Virus record (IMG/VR): IMGVR_UViG_3300027754_000446
Coordinates: 1 to 23,546 of that record
Length of the DNA stretch: 23,546 nucleotides
DNA from: a virus
Direction: 5' to 3' (one strand)
In this document: positions 6,616-13,424 of the stretch, piece by piece
Position numbering within the stretch: the first letter of the stretch is position 1
Layout: the number at the start of each line of letters is the position of its first letter
Notes under the pieces: generated by a model
Told to the model about the DNA's origin: nothing
Seen by the model: only the letters and a program-made list of their open reading frames with translations
Databases searched by the model: none
Position numbers and translations under genes: made by a program

Positions 6616-8715
6616 TTAATTACCCTCCTTTTGGTCGTTTTCGTCTTGCATTGGCGCACTTCCGGCCACAAAAACCTCTCTCAATTTCCGGTCTTTGGTC
6701 TTAAATGTTGATCTATAAATGCTTCCTTCGGCCTGCATTTCGGCCAACAAATCCATCAGATCGGATGACGATTTAACGCTTTTGGGAAACCCTGACCGCT
6801 TGCTCAAAAGGTGCCAAACAGAGAAACCGCCGGTATTGGATGTGGTGACCATTTCGCCGCGATTATTAAAATCTTTAATCATGCCGGCCAGTATGCCCTT
6901 TGCCAGATTTGCGGATTTCCGGCGTTCGGCGGCAATAATTGCGGCATTAGCAGCGGCGCCGGAATCAGTAAAACTGCCATCTTCAAGCGGCACGCCGTCG
7001 TGCCAGCGCAGGCGCACTGTCTTTGCACGCGGTCCTAAATTGGCCTTTTGGTGCTCAATGGTCAGGCAATCCTCGTCCTTTTCGACGTTGAGAGACAGGC
7101 GCGAGCGCACAGAATTGTGCCAAGCGGTCGAACCGGAATAATCTTCCCGACCGGCATCCCGACCGTTGATCGCCGACACCTTATTGACGTGCGCCAGTAG
7201 CAGCACAGCGCGCTCTGGTCGGGCAATGCGTGACCGTAGAGAGCGCACAAACTGCCGCACCCGGGCGCGTTTAATTTCGTCATCGTCAAAAGTGTCGCTG
7301 GCATTGTCGACCACCACCAGACCGATATTGCGCTTGGCGACCAGCTCGGACAGGGCGCCAAGCAGCTTGGTTTCGGTCACGCCGCGGTTGTCGCGGTGCA
7401 GTGCAGGATCTATATCAGATGCGTCTAGCAACAGCAATTTGCCTTCCAAATCGGTCGGCGCCACAGAAAGCGCTTTGCATAGGCTGTGGAAACGCCGCAG
7501 AACAACCTGTGCGCCGTCCTCGCCGCTAAAGAATAGGACAGGTGCGGCAATGGTCGGCAAACCGCAGAAAGTGCGTCCTAGCGCGACATGAATCGCCAGC
7601 GACATGGCAACATAAGATTTACCACTGCCGCCGTGACCGGCCAGCAAAGTGACTTCGTTGTGCGGAATCCAGCGATCGACGAAATGGGGTATTGCCGTAA
7701 ATGGATCGGCAAATGCGTCAAAAGACAGTAATTGTTTTTCGAGATCGGAAATTGTGACTTCTGGTTCTGGTGTGCTTGATGCAGAGCTGGTGCCGGCCAT
7801 AGGATTCTTCCACCCCGCAGCCTGGGCGCGAGAAAATAAGGTTTTGATCGTCACGCCGGCGGCTCGATTGGTCGAAAACGATAACCATTTTGCCCGCTGC
7901 ACCTTGTGGTCAAACTTCCCCGACCGGCCTGACCAATCCACCCAGACCTGATATGCGAGATCGCCCAGGCCGGTCGCGTGTAGCGCCATGCCTGCCTCGA
8001 TCCACTGGTGATAGTCCTCGGCATCCAGAAACGCCAGTGCGTCTGCGGCCTCTGCGAGTTGTGCCGGCAGTGTGTAATTGCCCAAGTTGGGTGAGCTGGG
8101 CCCCCCCGCTTCCGCTGCCGGTTCCATCAACATGCGTTCCAGCCAAACAGGTGCGCGTGCCGGGGTGAATCCGGCCAACAGATCCAGTCCATCATCCCAA
8201 GCATACCGGCGCCCCGAATGATGGATAGAAGGCTCGGCCACGATATAGCCGTTGGCCTTGACATCAATCCCCTGCGCCAGCTTGCCACGGCAGCGTTTGA
8301 CGGCCGCGGTGTCGATCCTGACTAGATAGTGCCACCCGTTACCGCTGCGCTGTGTGGGAGTCTCTGGTAGCGCCCCGTTAGCCTGTATGAGCGCCTCCCA
8401 GCTCAGGTGACCGTTATTGCGCGTGTCCACATCGAGCGCCACGCAACCCGCGTCACCCATCGCCAGCCCGATATTGGCGGTCGGCCACTTGGACCACCAG
8501 CCGCGGATCGTCATTTCGTCGCTGCTGGCCTCAGTCGCGCCGTGTGCGGTCAGCGGATGTTTACCAAGCGAGCGACAATCAGAGTCACCGCAGGTGCAGC
8601 CGCCCTGCCGTATGCTATTTAGCGGTAACACGCGAAATCCCCGCAGCGCGTATTTCAGTGCCGCATCCAGTAAGACCTTCGGATGCAGCTCGACTACAGA
8701 ATCATTCTCAACCAT
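6616..8715 (-). CDS. Bifunctional primase-polymerase / RepA-like helicase
   Basis: 699 residues from the ATG at 8715, preceded by GGGGG and 10 bases downstream of the previous stop. An upstream in-frame start (8847) would overlap the zinc-ribbon gene and is rejected. Residues 15-195 form a PrimPol (prim-pol) domain: D95/D97 in ALDVDTR, H129 in GNGWHYL and D151 in QGIDVK. An early Cys cluster CTCGDSDC (40-47) precedes GKHP. Residues 220-300 resemble PriCT_2 (WVDWSGRSGKFD). Residues 340-570 are a RecA-like AAA_25/RepA helicase: Walker A GHGGSGKS (360-367), Walker B GLVVVD (465-470), then LLLAHVNK. It probably primes and unwinds DNA at the phage origin. The repeat array follows immediately. Confidence 0.9.
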   Translation of the reverse strand: MVENDSVVELHPKVLLDAALKYALRGFRVLPLNSIRQGGCTCGDSDCRSLGKHPLTAHGATEASSDEMTIRGWWSKWPTANIGLAMGDAGCVALDVDTRNNGHLSWEALIQANGALPETPTQRSGNGWHYLVRIDTAAVKRCRGKLAQGIDVKANGYIVAEPSIHHSGRRYAWDDGLDLLAGFTPARAPVWLERMLMEPAAEAGGPSSPNLGNYTLPAQLAEAADALAFLDAEDYHQWIEAGMALHATGLGDLAYQVWVDWSGRSGKFDHKVQRAKWLSFSTNRAAGVTIKTLFSRAQAAGWKNPMAGTSSASSTPEPEVTISDLEKQLLSFDAFADPFTAIPHFVDRWIPHNEVTLLAGHGGSGKSYVAMSLAIHVALGRTFCGLPTIAAPVLFFSGEDGAQVVLRRFHSLCKALSVAPTDLEGKLLLLDASDIDPALHRDNRGVTETKLLGALSELVAKRNIGLVVVDNASDTFDDDEIKRARVRQFVRSLRSRIARPERAVLLLAHVNKVSAINGRDAGREDYSGSTAWHNSVRSRLSLNVEKDEDCLTIEHQKANLGPRAKTVRLRWHDGVPLEDGSFTDSGAAANAAIIAAERRKSANLAKGILAGMIKDFNNRGEMVTTSNTGGFSVWHLLSKRSGFPKSVKSSSDLMDLLAEMQAEGSIYRSTFKTKDRKLREVFVAGSAPMQDENDQKEGN

Positions 8716-8725
8716 GGTGCACCCC

Positions 8726-8920
8726 CTATAATTCCTGCGTCCGATAATAGACCTTGCCAGCAATCTGCCCGCTGCCACTGGTTGATTTGCGCTTGTAAGT
8801 CTTGCGGCAGTCCTTGCACACAAAACTCTGCCCAGCCGCCCGTTCAATTGTTTGAAAGCCCTTACCGCCGCAAAAAGAACAGGTCATGTCCGGTGGCCTG
8901 ATTACCCTTTTTACGTTCAT
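8726..8920 (-). CDS. Small zinc-ribbon protein
   Basis: 64 residues from the ATG at 8920; GAGGG upstream and an ATGA overlap with the HTH gene support this start over the longer frame beginning at 8965. CSFC and CKDC, 17 residues apart, form a classic zinc ribbon. The C-terminus is basic (RKTYKRKSTSGSG), suggesting nucleic-acid contact. It directly precedes the primase-helicase, whose own Cys cluster is short, so a helper role in priming is conceivable but unproven. Confidence 0.75.
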   Translation of the reverse strand: MNVKRVIRPPDMTCSFCGGKGFQTIERAAGQSFVCKDCRKTYKRKSTSGSGQIAGKVYYRTQEL

Positions 8921-9075
8921 CTCGCCACCCTCGTCCGATACTCGCACCAGTCGCGAACGGTCCACATGGACACGTCATAAAACGCAGCAATCACGCTATA
9001 CGCCCTGCCAAACCGCTGCCGCTGGTGTCGGGCTTCCTGCACTACTGAAAATGGTATTTTTGCTTTGTGGTGCAT
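8917..9075 (-). CDS. Small HTH-like protein
   Basis: 52 residues from the ATG at 9075, chosen because GGAG lies about 8 bases upstream. An alternative ATG at 9093 overlaps the previous stop as ATGA but has no ribosome binding site. Residues 10-45 are basic and end in YSVIAAFYDVSMWTVRDWCE, which fits a helix-turn-helix with the recognition helix around TVRDWCE. Too short for an effector domain, so it would act as a DNA-binding accessory or regulator. Stop overlaps the zinc-ribbon start (ATGA). Not assigned to a named family. Confidence 0.7.
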   Translation of the reverse strand: MHHKAKIPFSVVQEARHQRQRFGRAYSVIAAFYDVSMWTVRDWCEYRTRVAR

Positions 9076-9089
9076 TAGAATTTCTCCGC

Positions 9090-9542
9090 TCATCTAATGG
9101 CTTTGGATATTTTTTCCAGTTTTCCGTTGGCTTCAAGTTCTACCAGAGTATTCATCGCTTTTGCTGTGCGCTCCAACAAATCAACGTATCGTTGCAAATT
9201 ATCAAAATTAGCAGCTTTTTCTATTCGGTTGAGAGCTTGCCCTAATTTTTCACTTGAATCGCGCACGTTGCCAGCGGCGCGTTTTGTTTGATCGGAAAAA
9301 TTAATCTGAGTTTTTAAGAATTTTTCTAAAACTTGATTGAATCCATCAGTGACTTTTTCCACAGCCACAATTGCATTATTAGCATCTGTTGTCATTGTTT
9401 TTGACATCCTATAAAAGTAATCATTGTTATTTATAAATCCAACAATCGTTTTATTACAATCTTCCCTTGAATAAAGAGGGCCGTGTTTATCGATTTTTAC
9501 TGGCTTTAAATTAAAATCAAAATAATCACCGTAAGCACTCAT
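9090..9542 (-). CDS. Unrecognised coiled-coil protein
   Basis: 150 residues. The ATG at 9542 has a strong AGGAGGGGA ribosome binding site lying inside the end of the cro-like gene and overlaps its stop (ATGA), so the longer upstream frame is rejected. The first 50 residues are mixed; residues 55-150 are helical with heptad-like spacing (VEKVTDGFNQVLEKFLKTQ, later LLERTAKAMNTLVELEANG), suggesting a coiled coil or helical bundle. No enzymatic motif or membrane segment. The gene is noticeably more AT-rich than cro and the primase gene, which hints at separate acquisition. It is the second gene of the leftward early operon. Confidence 0.75.
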   Translation of the reverse strand: MSAYGDYFDFNLKPVKIDKHGPLYSREDCNKTIVGFINNNDYFYRMSKTMTTDANNAIVAVEKVTDGFNQVLEKFLKTQINFSDQTKRAAGNVRDSSEKLGQALNRIEKAANFDNLQRYVDLLERTAKAMNTLVELEANGKLEKISKAIR

Positions 9543-9742
9543 TTCCCCTCCTTCCGGCGCCACCGCCCAGGATAGAGTGCCGGATCTACCCGCAGGCGCC
9601 CGTTCGTCAGGATCTGTAATTTGTAGGCGGCGCCCTCTGGCACCGCATCGCCCCATTTAGCCACCGCCTGGGTGCTAATCCCTAGTCGTTCGGCCAGTGC
9701 TCGGCGCCCGTCAAAGTATGTCACCGCATCGCTTGTTCGCAT
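9539..9742 (-). CDS. cro: Cro-like repressor (P22 Cro family)
   Basis: 67 residues from the ATG at 9742. The layout MRTSDAVTYFDGRRALAERL, then GISTQAVAKWG, then PEGAAYKLQILTNGRLRVDP closely follows the P22-Cro type: an HTH with Q-A-V-A-K-W in the recognition helix and an LRVDPALY tail. Cro dimers bind operators between divergent early promoters and favour the lytic course. It is the first gene leftward from the divergent control region, exactly where cro or cI genes sit. The partner repressor is not in the window: the rightward first gene (9870) has no HTH. Confidence 0.85.
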   Translation of the reverse strand: MRTSDAVTYFDGRRALAERLGISTQAVAKWGDAVPEGAAYKLQILTNGRLRVDPALYPGRWRRKEGK

Positions 9743-9757
9743 CGAATTTGAACCCCT

Positions 9758-9786
9758 ATAAAATAGTTGCAGAAAGTTGTTGACAA
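9758..9786 (-). promoter_or_regulatory. Leftward sigma70-like promoter for cro operon
   Basis: Read on the minus strand: TTGTCA (9786-9781), 17-base spacer, TTTTAT (9763-9758). The -35 matches consensus at five of six positions, the -10 at four of six. It would start transcription shortly before cro. Its -35 overlaps that of the rightward promoter almost base for base. Confidence 0.5.
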
Positions 9787-9797
9787 CCTGTTTCTGC
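9769..9797. promoter_or_regulatory. Dyad operator candidate between divergent promoters
   Basis: Outer arms GCAGAAA (9769-9775) and TTTCTGC (9791-9797) are perfect inverted repeats; inside them GTTG (9776-9779) and CAAC (9784-9787) form a second inverted repeat. The dyad spans both -35 elements, so a bound Cro or repressor dimer would block both promoters. The assignment to Cro is inference. Confidence 0.6.
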
Positions 9798-9808
9798 CCG
9801 ATTATATT
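9780..9808 (+). promoter_or_regulatory. Rightward sigma70 promoter
   Basis: TTGACA at 9780-9785, a 17-base spacer and TATATT at 9803-9808: a perfect -35 with optimal spacing and a five-of-six -10. Transcription would begin near 9815 and run into the CA-rich leader and the plus-strand early genes. Confidence 0.8.
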
Positions 9809-9850
9809 GTGAGCCATGCAGTAACGCAACAGAAGAAAACAACCGACCGA

Positions 9851-9866
9851 CCAACCGAAAGGAAAC
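9851..9866 (+). repeat. CA-rich translation leader, copy 1
   Basis: CCAACCGAAAGGAAAC, preceded by tandem ACCG/ACCA tetranucleotides from about 9841, ends four bases before the ATG at 9870. It includes the AAAGGAA ribosome binding site. An exact copy stands before the next gene. Confidence 0.75.
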
Positions 9867-9869
9867 ATC

Positions 9870-10067
9870 ATGTCCTTACAAGAAGCCACTGAAATTTCAA
9901 AAGCAGCAAAAGCCAAAGGCTACGGCACGCGCATCATGGGCGGCAAAATGCAATTTGTAGTTGTGTCTTACGCCAGAAACGGCAAAGCCACGCTGATTGC
10001 CAAATCCGAATACGTTAGCCTTGATGACACACTGGAAGTGCTCAACAGCTTACCCGTAGCAAACTAA
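9870..10067 (+). CDS. Unrecognised 65-residue early protein
   Basis: 65 residues starting MSLQEATEISKAAKAKGYG, first gene of the rightward operon. It has an N-terminal amphipathic helix followed by two short beta-like stretches (MQFVVVSYA, KATLIAKSEYV) and a final helix, an alpha-beta arrangement of a very small domain. No HTH, Cys motif or membrane segment. The AAAGGAA site in the repeated CA-rich leader places the start firmly. Early position under the strong rightward promoter suggests an accessory or host-interaction role, but nothing in the sequence defines it. Confidence 0.8.
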   Translation: MSLQEATEISKAAKAKGYGTRIMGGKMQFVVVSYARNGKATLIAKSEYVSLDDTLEVLNSLPVAN

Positions 10068-10074
10068 CAACCAA

Positions 10075-10090
10075 CCAACCGAAAGGAAAC
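10075..10090 (+). repeat. CA-rich translation leader, copy 2
   Basis: An exact 16-base copy of the leader before 9870, preceded by tandem ACCA units and ending three bases before the ATG at 10094. Confidence 0.75.
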
Positions 10091-10093
10091 AAA

Positions 10094-10252
10094 ATGAAAA
10101 CATTACATGACTCTCACGTTGTTGCTCTGGCTCAACACGAAGAAGAAATGGATAACATTGCATGGATTGAGTCGTGCGAAGCAATGAACGAAGCAGAAGG
10201 CCGTTGGGTCGATAACGGTTGCTCAAACATAGAAAATTACGATTACGAATAG
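10094..10252 (+). CDS. Unrecognised 52-residue acidic early protein
   Basis: 52 residues, translated from the ATG at 10094 to TAG at 10250-10252, starting MKTLHDSHVVALAQHEEEMD. Strongly acidic, with Trp in AWIESCEAMNEAEGRW and a Tyr-rich end (NYDYE). Such small acidic early proteins in phages are sometimes DNA mimics or inhibitors of host enzymes; this is only a possibility. Support for the gene is the exact copy of the CA-rich leader directly in front of it and its fit between two other leader-equipped genes. Confidence 0.75.
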   Translation: MKTLHDSHVVALAQHEEEMDNIAWIESCEAMNEAEGRWVDNGCSNIENYDYE

Positions 10253-10261
10253 TTTTATACC

Positions 10262-10279
10262 GCGCCCCCTCGGGGGCGC
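10262..10279 (+). other. Strong GC hairpin between early genes
   Basis: GCGCCCCC (10262-10269) pairs perfectly with GGGGGCGC (10272-10279); with a four-base loop this is a 7-bp all-GC stem. It follows the 52-residue gene and precedes the third CA-rich leader. No T-run follows, so it is better read as an mRNA stability, pausing or processing element than a complete intrinsic terminator. Confidence 0.6.
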
Positions 10280-10289
10280 ACCCAACCGA

Positions 10290-10303
10290 CCAACCGAAAG
10301 GAA
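10290..10303 (+). repeat. CA-rich translation leader, copy 3
   Basis: CCAACCGAAAGGAA, 14 bases identical to copies 1 and 2, preceded by CCCAACCGA and ending five bases before the ATG at 10309. Confidence 0.75.
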
Positions 10304-10308
10304 TCACC

Positions 10309-10683
10309 ATGTCAATAGAACCCTGCCTCTGCGGTGCCACAGACTGCCCCAAGTGCTACCGCAACGCCACTTCTCGCGAAGTGTCAGACGATGACCGCGC
10401 AGACGCTTGCGATGCCATTACAGAAGAAGTGCTCAACACCGGCAAGTTTCCGCAGCTCGGCCGCACAGAAGTTGATCTTTACGATTTCGTGAGCGAAGAA
10501 TTAGATCATAGCTTTGCCTTTGAGCTGGTGGTTGCTGCCCTCGGCACAAACAAACCCGCCCTTGAAGCTCGCATTGAGCGCCTCTACGACAAAGTGCAGG
10601 CCATGCTTAAGAAACATCTGGAAGATTCGGATTGCGTTGATGAGATGGCGCAAGACATTTGTGACGATCGGAGTGAAAGATGA
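10309..10683 (+). CDS. Unrecognised early protein with N-terminal Cys motif
   Basis: 124 residues from the ATG at 10309, which the repeated AAAGGAA leader fixes; a longer frame through the hairpin is rejected. The first 16 residues contain CLC and CPKC (MSIEPCLCGATDCPKCYRN), a possible small zinc site. The rest is acidic and helical (EVDLYDFVSEELDHSFAFEL, then EARIERLYDKVQAMLKKHLE). No catalytic signature. The stop overlaps the tiny membrane-protein start (ATGA). A small metal-binding accessory protein is all that can be said. Confidence 0.8.
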   Translation: MSIEPCLCGATDCPKCYRNATSREVSDDDRADACDAITEEVLNTGKFPQLGRTEVDLYDFVSEELDHSFAFELVVAALGTNKPALEARIERLYDKVQAMLKKHLEDSDCVDEMAQDICDDRSER

Positions 10684-10769
10684 AACAGATTATTCTTGAT
10701 TGTGTTTTGGGATTGGTAACATTTGCAGCAGTTTGGATTTTTGTTGTTTTACTGTTTTCATTAAATTAA
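10680..10769 (+). CDS. 29-residue single-pass membrane peptide
   Basis: Translated from the ATG at 10680, which overlaps the previous stop as ATGA. After MKQIILD the chain is almost entirely hydrophobic (VLGLVTFAAVWIFVVLLFSL), one transmembrane helix with a short basic N-terminus. The stop lies 10 bases before the next ATG, which has its own GGAGG site. Very short, but the coupling and the clean hydrophobic segment favour a real gene. Confidence 0.55.
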   Translation: MKQIILDCVLGLVTFAAVWIFVVLLFSLN

Positions 10770-10779
10770 CGGAGGAATC

Positions 10780-11538
10780 ATGGCTATAAATTTACAGGCA
10801 ATATCACGCAACACCACGCTGCAACCGCCCCGCATCATGGTGTATGGGCCGCATGGGCTGGGCAAGACGACCTTCGGCGCCAGCGCACCGGCACCGATAT
10901 TCATCCTAACTGAGGACGGCCTGGGCCGGTTAGAAGCGGATCACTTCCCGCTAGCGACCAAGTTCTCAGATGTTCAGGATGCGCTGAAAGCATTACAGGG
11001 TGAGCACGACTTTCAGACCGTCGTCATCGACAGCCTGGACTGGCTCGACAATCTGATTTGGGAACAGATCAACACGCAATACGAAGCAAAAGACCTTGCA
11101 TACGGCAAAGGTGCGGTGATCGCTGCGGATCTCTGGCGCAAGATCCTTGATAGCCTGACCGCTTTGCGTAGCAAAGGCATGGCGTCTATCCTGCTGGCGC
11201 ACTGCGAGATCAAGCGGTTTGACTCGCCAGAAGTCGAGCCTTATGAAAGATACCAGCCCAAGCTGCAAGCCCGCAGCAGCGCCCTGGTGCAGGAATGGTG
11301 CGATGTAGTGGGCTTTGCAAACTACAAAACCATCGTGAAATCTAGCGATGTAGGCTTCAATAACAAAGTAAGCCGCGGGATCTCGACCGGCGAGCGCCTG
11401 CTCTACACCAGCGAGAAACCGGCCTACCTTGCCAAAAACCGCTACAGCCTACCCGATTCACTGCCGTTGGACTGGTCAGCACTGGCAGACGCAATGACGA
11501 CCACAACCGAAACAACCAAACAATCAAAAGGAAAATAA
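10780..11538 (+). CDS. RecA-like AAA ATPase, Sak4/AAA_24 type
   Basis: 252 residues. Walker A GPHGLGKTT lies at residues 23-31 and Walker B VVIDS at 81-85; later MASILLAHCEIKRFD fits the sensor strand of the RecA fold. This is the phage AAA_24 family, of which Sak4-type single-strand annealing/recombination ATPases are members. It lies directly upstream of a DUF669 protein and a RecB/Cas4-like exonuclease, a common phage recombination module. A GGAGG ribosome binding site precedes the ATG. The last 13 residues are Thr/Lys-rich because they are encoded by a CA-rich stretch resembling the leaders at 9851, 10075 and 10290; it ends in AAAAGGAAAA and serves the next gene. Confidence 0.85.
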   Translation: MAINLQAISRNTTLQPPRIMVYGPHGLGKTTFGASAPAPIFILTEDGLGRLEADHFPLATKFSDVQDALKALQGEHDFQTVVIDSLDWLDNLIWEQINTQYEAKDLAYGKGAVIAADLWRKILDSLTALRSKGMASILLAHCEIKRFDSPEVEPYERYQPKLQARSSALVQEWCDVVGFANYKTIVKSSDVGFNNKVSRGISTGERLLYTSEKPAYLAKNRYSLPDSLPLDWSALADAMTTTTETTKQSKGK

Positions 11539-11540
11539 TC

Positions 11541-12026
11541 ATGGCCTCACTTAATTTCAACGCCGCAAACATCGAGCCGCAACAGTCTTTCGACGCCTTG
11601 CCCGCCGGTCGCTACGAAGTCATCATTGTGGATTCAGAGATGAAGGAAACCAAAGCCGGAACCGGAGCCTACTTGATGCTGACAATGGAGGTGATCGGCG
11701 ACACCAAGCACAGCGGCCGGAAACTCTGGACTAGACTTAACCTGGTCAACCCCAACGCCACCGCGGTTCAGATTGCCGAGCGCGAGCTGTCGGCGATTTG
11801 CCACTGTGTCGGCATCATGGAACCCGGCGACAGTGAAGAATTGCACAATATCCCATTGACCGTGGACGTGGTGCAGGAGCTGAACCCGCAGTCAGGCCAG
11901 ATGACCAACCGCATCAAGGGGTATTCGACGGCCACCGGCGCACCGGCGCCGAAAGCTAAACCGGCAGCACCCGCAGGCTTTGCCACTGGCAAGGTTGCAC
12001 CCGCAGCTCCTTGGGCAAAGAAGTAA
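11541..12026 (+). CDS. DUF669 family protein, probable ssDNA-binding partner
   Basis: 161 residues. The pattern FDALPAGRYEVIIVDSEMKE, then GAYLMLTMEV, then GRKLWTRLNLVNPN is the DUF669 signature. Such proteins sit with Sak4 or Erf type recombinases and are thought to bind single-stranded DNA with an OB-like fold. The C-terminus is an Ala/Pro/Lys-rich tail (residues 137-161), as in many SSB-like proteins where the tail recruits partners. Starts two bases after the ATPase stop. Function is inferred from family and context. Confidence 0.85.
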   Translation: MASLNFNAANIEPQQSFDALPAGRYEVIIVDSEMKETKAGTGAYLMLTMEVIGDTKHSGRKLWTRLNLVNPNATAVQIAERELSAICHCVGIMEPGDSEELHNIPLTVDVVQELNPQSGQMTNRIKGYSTATGAPAPKAKPAAPAGFATGKVAPAAPWAKK

Positions 12027-12032
12027 TCACAA

Positions 12033-12054
12033 GCTGGGGCGGCAACGCCCCGGC
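12033..12054 (+). other. GNRA-type hairpin after DUF669 gene
   Basis: GGGGCG (12036-12041), loop GCAA, CGCCCC (12046-12051), extended outward by one wobble and two further pairs to a 9-bp stem. The GCAA loop is a stable GNRA tetraloop. No T-run follows; a GGAGG ribosome binding site for the next gene comes seven bases later. Likely an mRNA structure such as a processing or attenuation element. Confidence 0.6.
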
Positions 12055-12068
12055 GTTACGGAGGATGT

Positions 12069-12251
12069 ATGAAAACTTATTCAATTGATATCGTGAAATT
12101 ACCCGCTGATATAAAACCCAAACGATTAGCTGAAGCAATAATCGATGATGAAACTGGTGAAGCAGCATTTATTGTTGGAGAGAACAACATGGATTTTGCT
12201 TTACGTTTAGTTGAGTTTGCGAATCATATGGAAAGATTGAAAAATAAATAA
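12069..12251 (+). CDS. Unrecognised 60-residue protein
   Basis: 60 residues starting MKTYSIDIVKLPADIKPKRL, then EAIIDDETGEAAFIVGENNM and a final charged helix. Alpha-beta character, without Cys or membrane segments. GGAGG lies five bases before the ATG. More AT-rich than the DUF669 and exonuclease genes on each side, so it may be an independent insertion into the recombination module. No family recognised. Confidence 0.75.
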   Translation: MKTYSIDIVKLPADIKPKRLAEAIIDDETGEAAFIVGENNMDFALRLVEFANHMERLKNK

Positions 12252-12264
12252 TTTCGGAGGAATC

Positions 12265-13392
12265 ATGGCAGAGATACCAGAACCGCAGAACAGCACCAGA
12301 TCCGCAATATTCCGGCACTACGAAACCAGCGCAGACCGGCAGGGGCGCCCGCATCTCGGTGCATCTGAGATCGGCCACGAATGCGACAGGTATCTGTGGC
12401 TTAGTTTCAGATGGGCAAAGCCAGCAGACTTTGACGGCCGGATGCTGCGCCTGTTTGACACCGGGAACCACCAGGAACCGCGCCTGATCGCCGACTTGAG
12501 AAACATCGGCGTTGAGGTGTGGGATAAGGATCAGGACGGCAACCAATGGCGCTACAAGGCTGTTGGCGGCCATTTTGCAGGCAGCTTGGACGGTGTTGGC
12601 CTGGGCTTGCCAGAAGCGCCCAAGACGCCGCATTTGCTCGAATTCAAGACCGCAAACGCCAAGAGCTTTGCCGCGATGGTGAAAAATGGGGTAAAGAAGT
12701 CCAAGCCGCAGCACTGGCAACAGATGCAAGTATACATGGGCTGGGCTGGCCTAACTCGCGCCATGTATATCATGGTCGATAAGAATACCGACGACATTCA
12801 CGCCGAGCGCATCGAATTCGACAAGGATGCGTTCAACCAGGCGCTCCAACGCGCCGAGCGCATCATCACGGCGCCCGAACCGGCCGTGACGCTGGCCGAC
12901 GATGCCACGAATTTCACCTGCAAGTTTTGCCGCTTTAAATCGCAATGTTACGAAACGGAAGCACCCGCCGTGAGCTGCCGAACCTGCGCTCATTCGACGC
13001 CTGAGACTGACGGAGACGGCCGCTGGTCGTGTGCACAGGCTAAACCCGACATGGATGTATCAGCCCAGCGTGCTGGATGCGGAGAGCACCGCCACATACC
13101 GACGCTGCTCGGCCGGTTTGCCGAGCTGATGGACGCGACCAGTAATAACCTGCTAACTTACAAAAACAAGCTGACCGGCGCCGAGTTTGCCCAGCCTGTT
13201 TATACCAGTAAGGATATAACAAATCTGGTCGACAAGTCACTGCTTGGAGACTTTGCCCTGACTGCCATCAAAACCGAGTTTGACTGCGACATTACGCCAG
13301 CCGAGCCGGTTGACCATTTCAAGGATCTGGTCGACGATCTGCCGTGGGAAAAAGCCGACAAACCGACAAAAGCCAAAAAGGTGACGAAATGA
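12265..13392 (+). CDS. PD-(D/E)XK exonuclease with Cas4/AddB-like Fe-S cysteines
   Basis: 375 residues. The nuclease core shows GASEIGHECDRYLW (32-45), D109 in GSLDGV, E126-x-K128 in LLEFKTAN and the QxxxY motif Q153/Y157. C40 with C219, C222 and C228 (CKFCRFKSQC) matches the four-Cys 4Fe-4S arrangement of Cas4 and AddB nucleases. A second set, C238, C241, C256 and C272, forms another probable metal site. It probably resects DNA ends for the upstream ATPase and DUF669 partner. A GGAGG site precedes the ATG. The last residues are Lys-rich. The third acid-lysine signature appears intact, so activity is expected. Confidence 0.85.
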   Translation: MAEIPEPQNSTRSAIFRHYETSADRQGRPHLGASEIGHECDRYLWLSFRWAKPADFDGRMLRLFDTGNHQEPRLIADLRNIGVEVWDKDQDGNQWRYKAVGGHFAGSLDGVGLGLPEAPKTPHLLEFKTANAKSFAAMVKNGVKKSKPQHWQQMQVYMGWAGLTRAMYIMVDKNTDDIHAERIEFDKDAFNQALQRAERIITAPEPAVTLADDATNFTCKFCRFKSQCYETEAPAVSCRTCAHSTPETDGDGRWSCAQAKPDMDVSAQRAGCGEHRHIPTLLGRFAELMDATSNNLLTYKNKLTGAEFAQPVYTSKDITNLVDKSLLGDFALTAIKTEFDCDITPAEPVDHFKDLVDDLPWEKADKPTKAKKVTK

Positions 13393-13424
13393 GAATTCAA
13401 ACAGCCGTACGGGAGAATTGAAAA

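Noticed and set aside
6444-6671. Minus-strand frame through the repeat gap (56 residues from the ATG at 6615, longer from 6671)
   Set aside because: Arg/Ala/Pro/His-rich product made of the repeated heptamers, no ribosome binding site for the gap portion, and it would overlap the primase gene; the DNA repeats explain it better.
8716-8847. N-terminal extension of the primase-helicase (start at 8847)
   Set aside because: It would overlap most of the zinc-ribbon gene and read as Arg/Ala-rich shadow; the ATG at 8715 has a G-rich site and proper spacing.
10262-10279. Rho-independent terminator
   Set aside because: Strong stem but the following bases are ACCCAACC, without the T-run needed.
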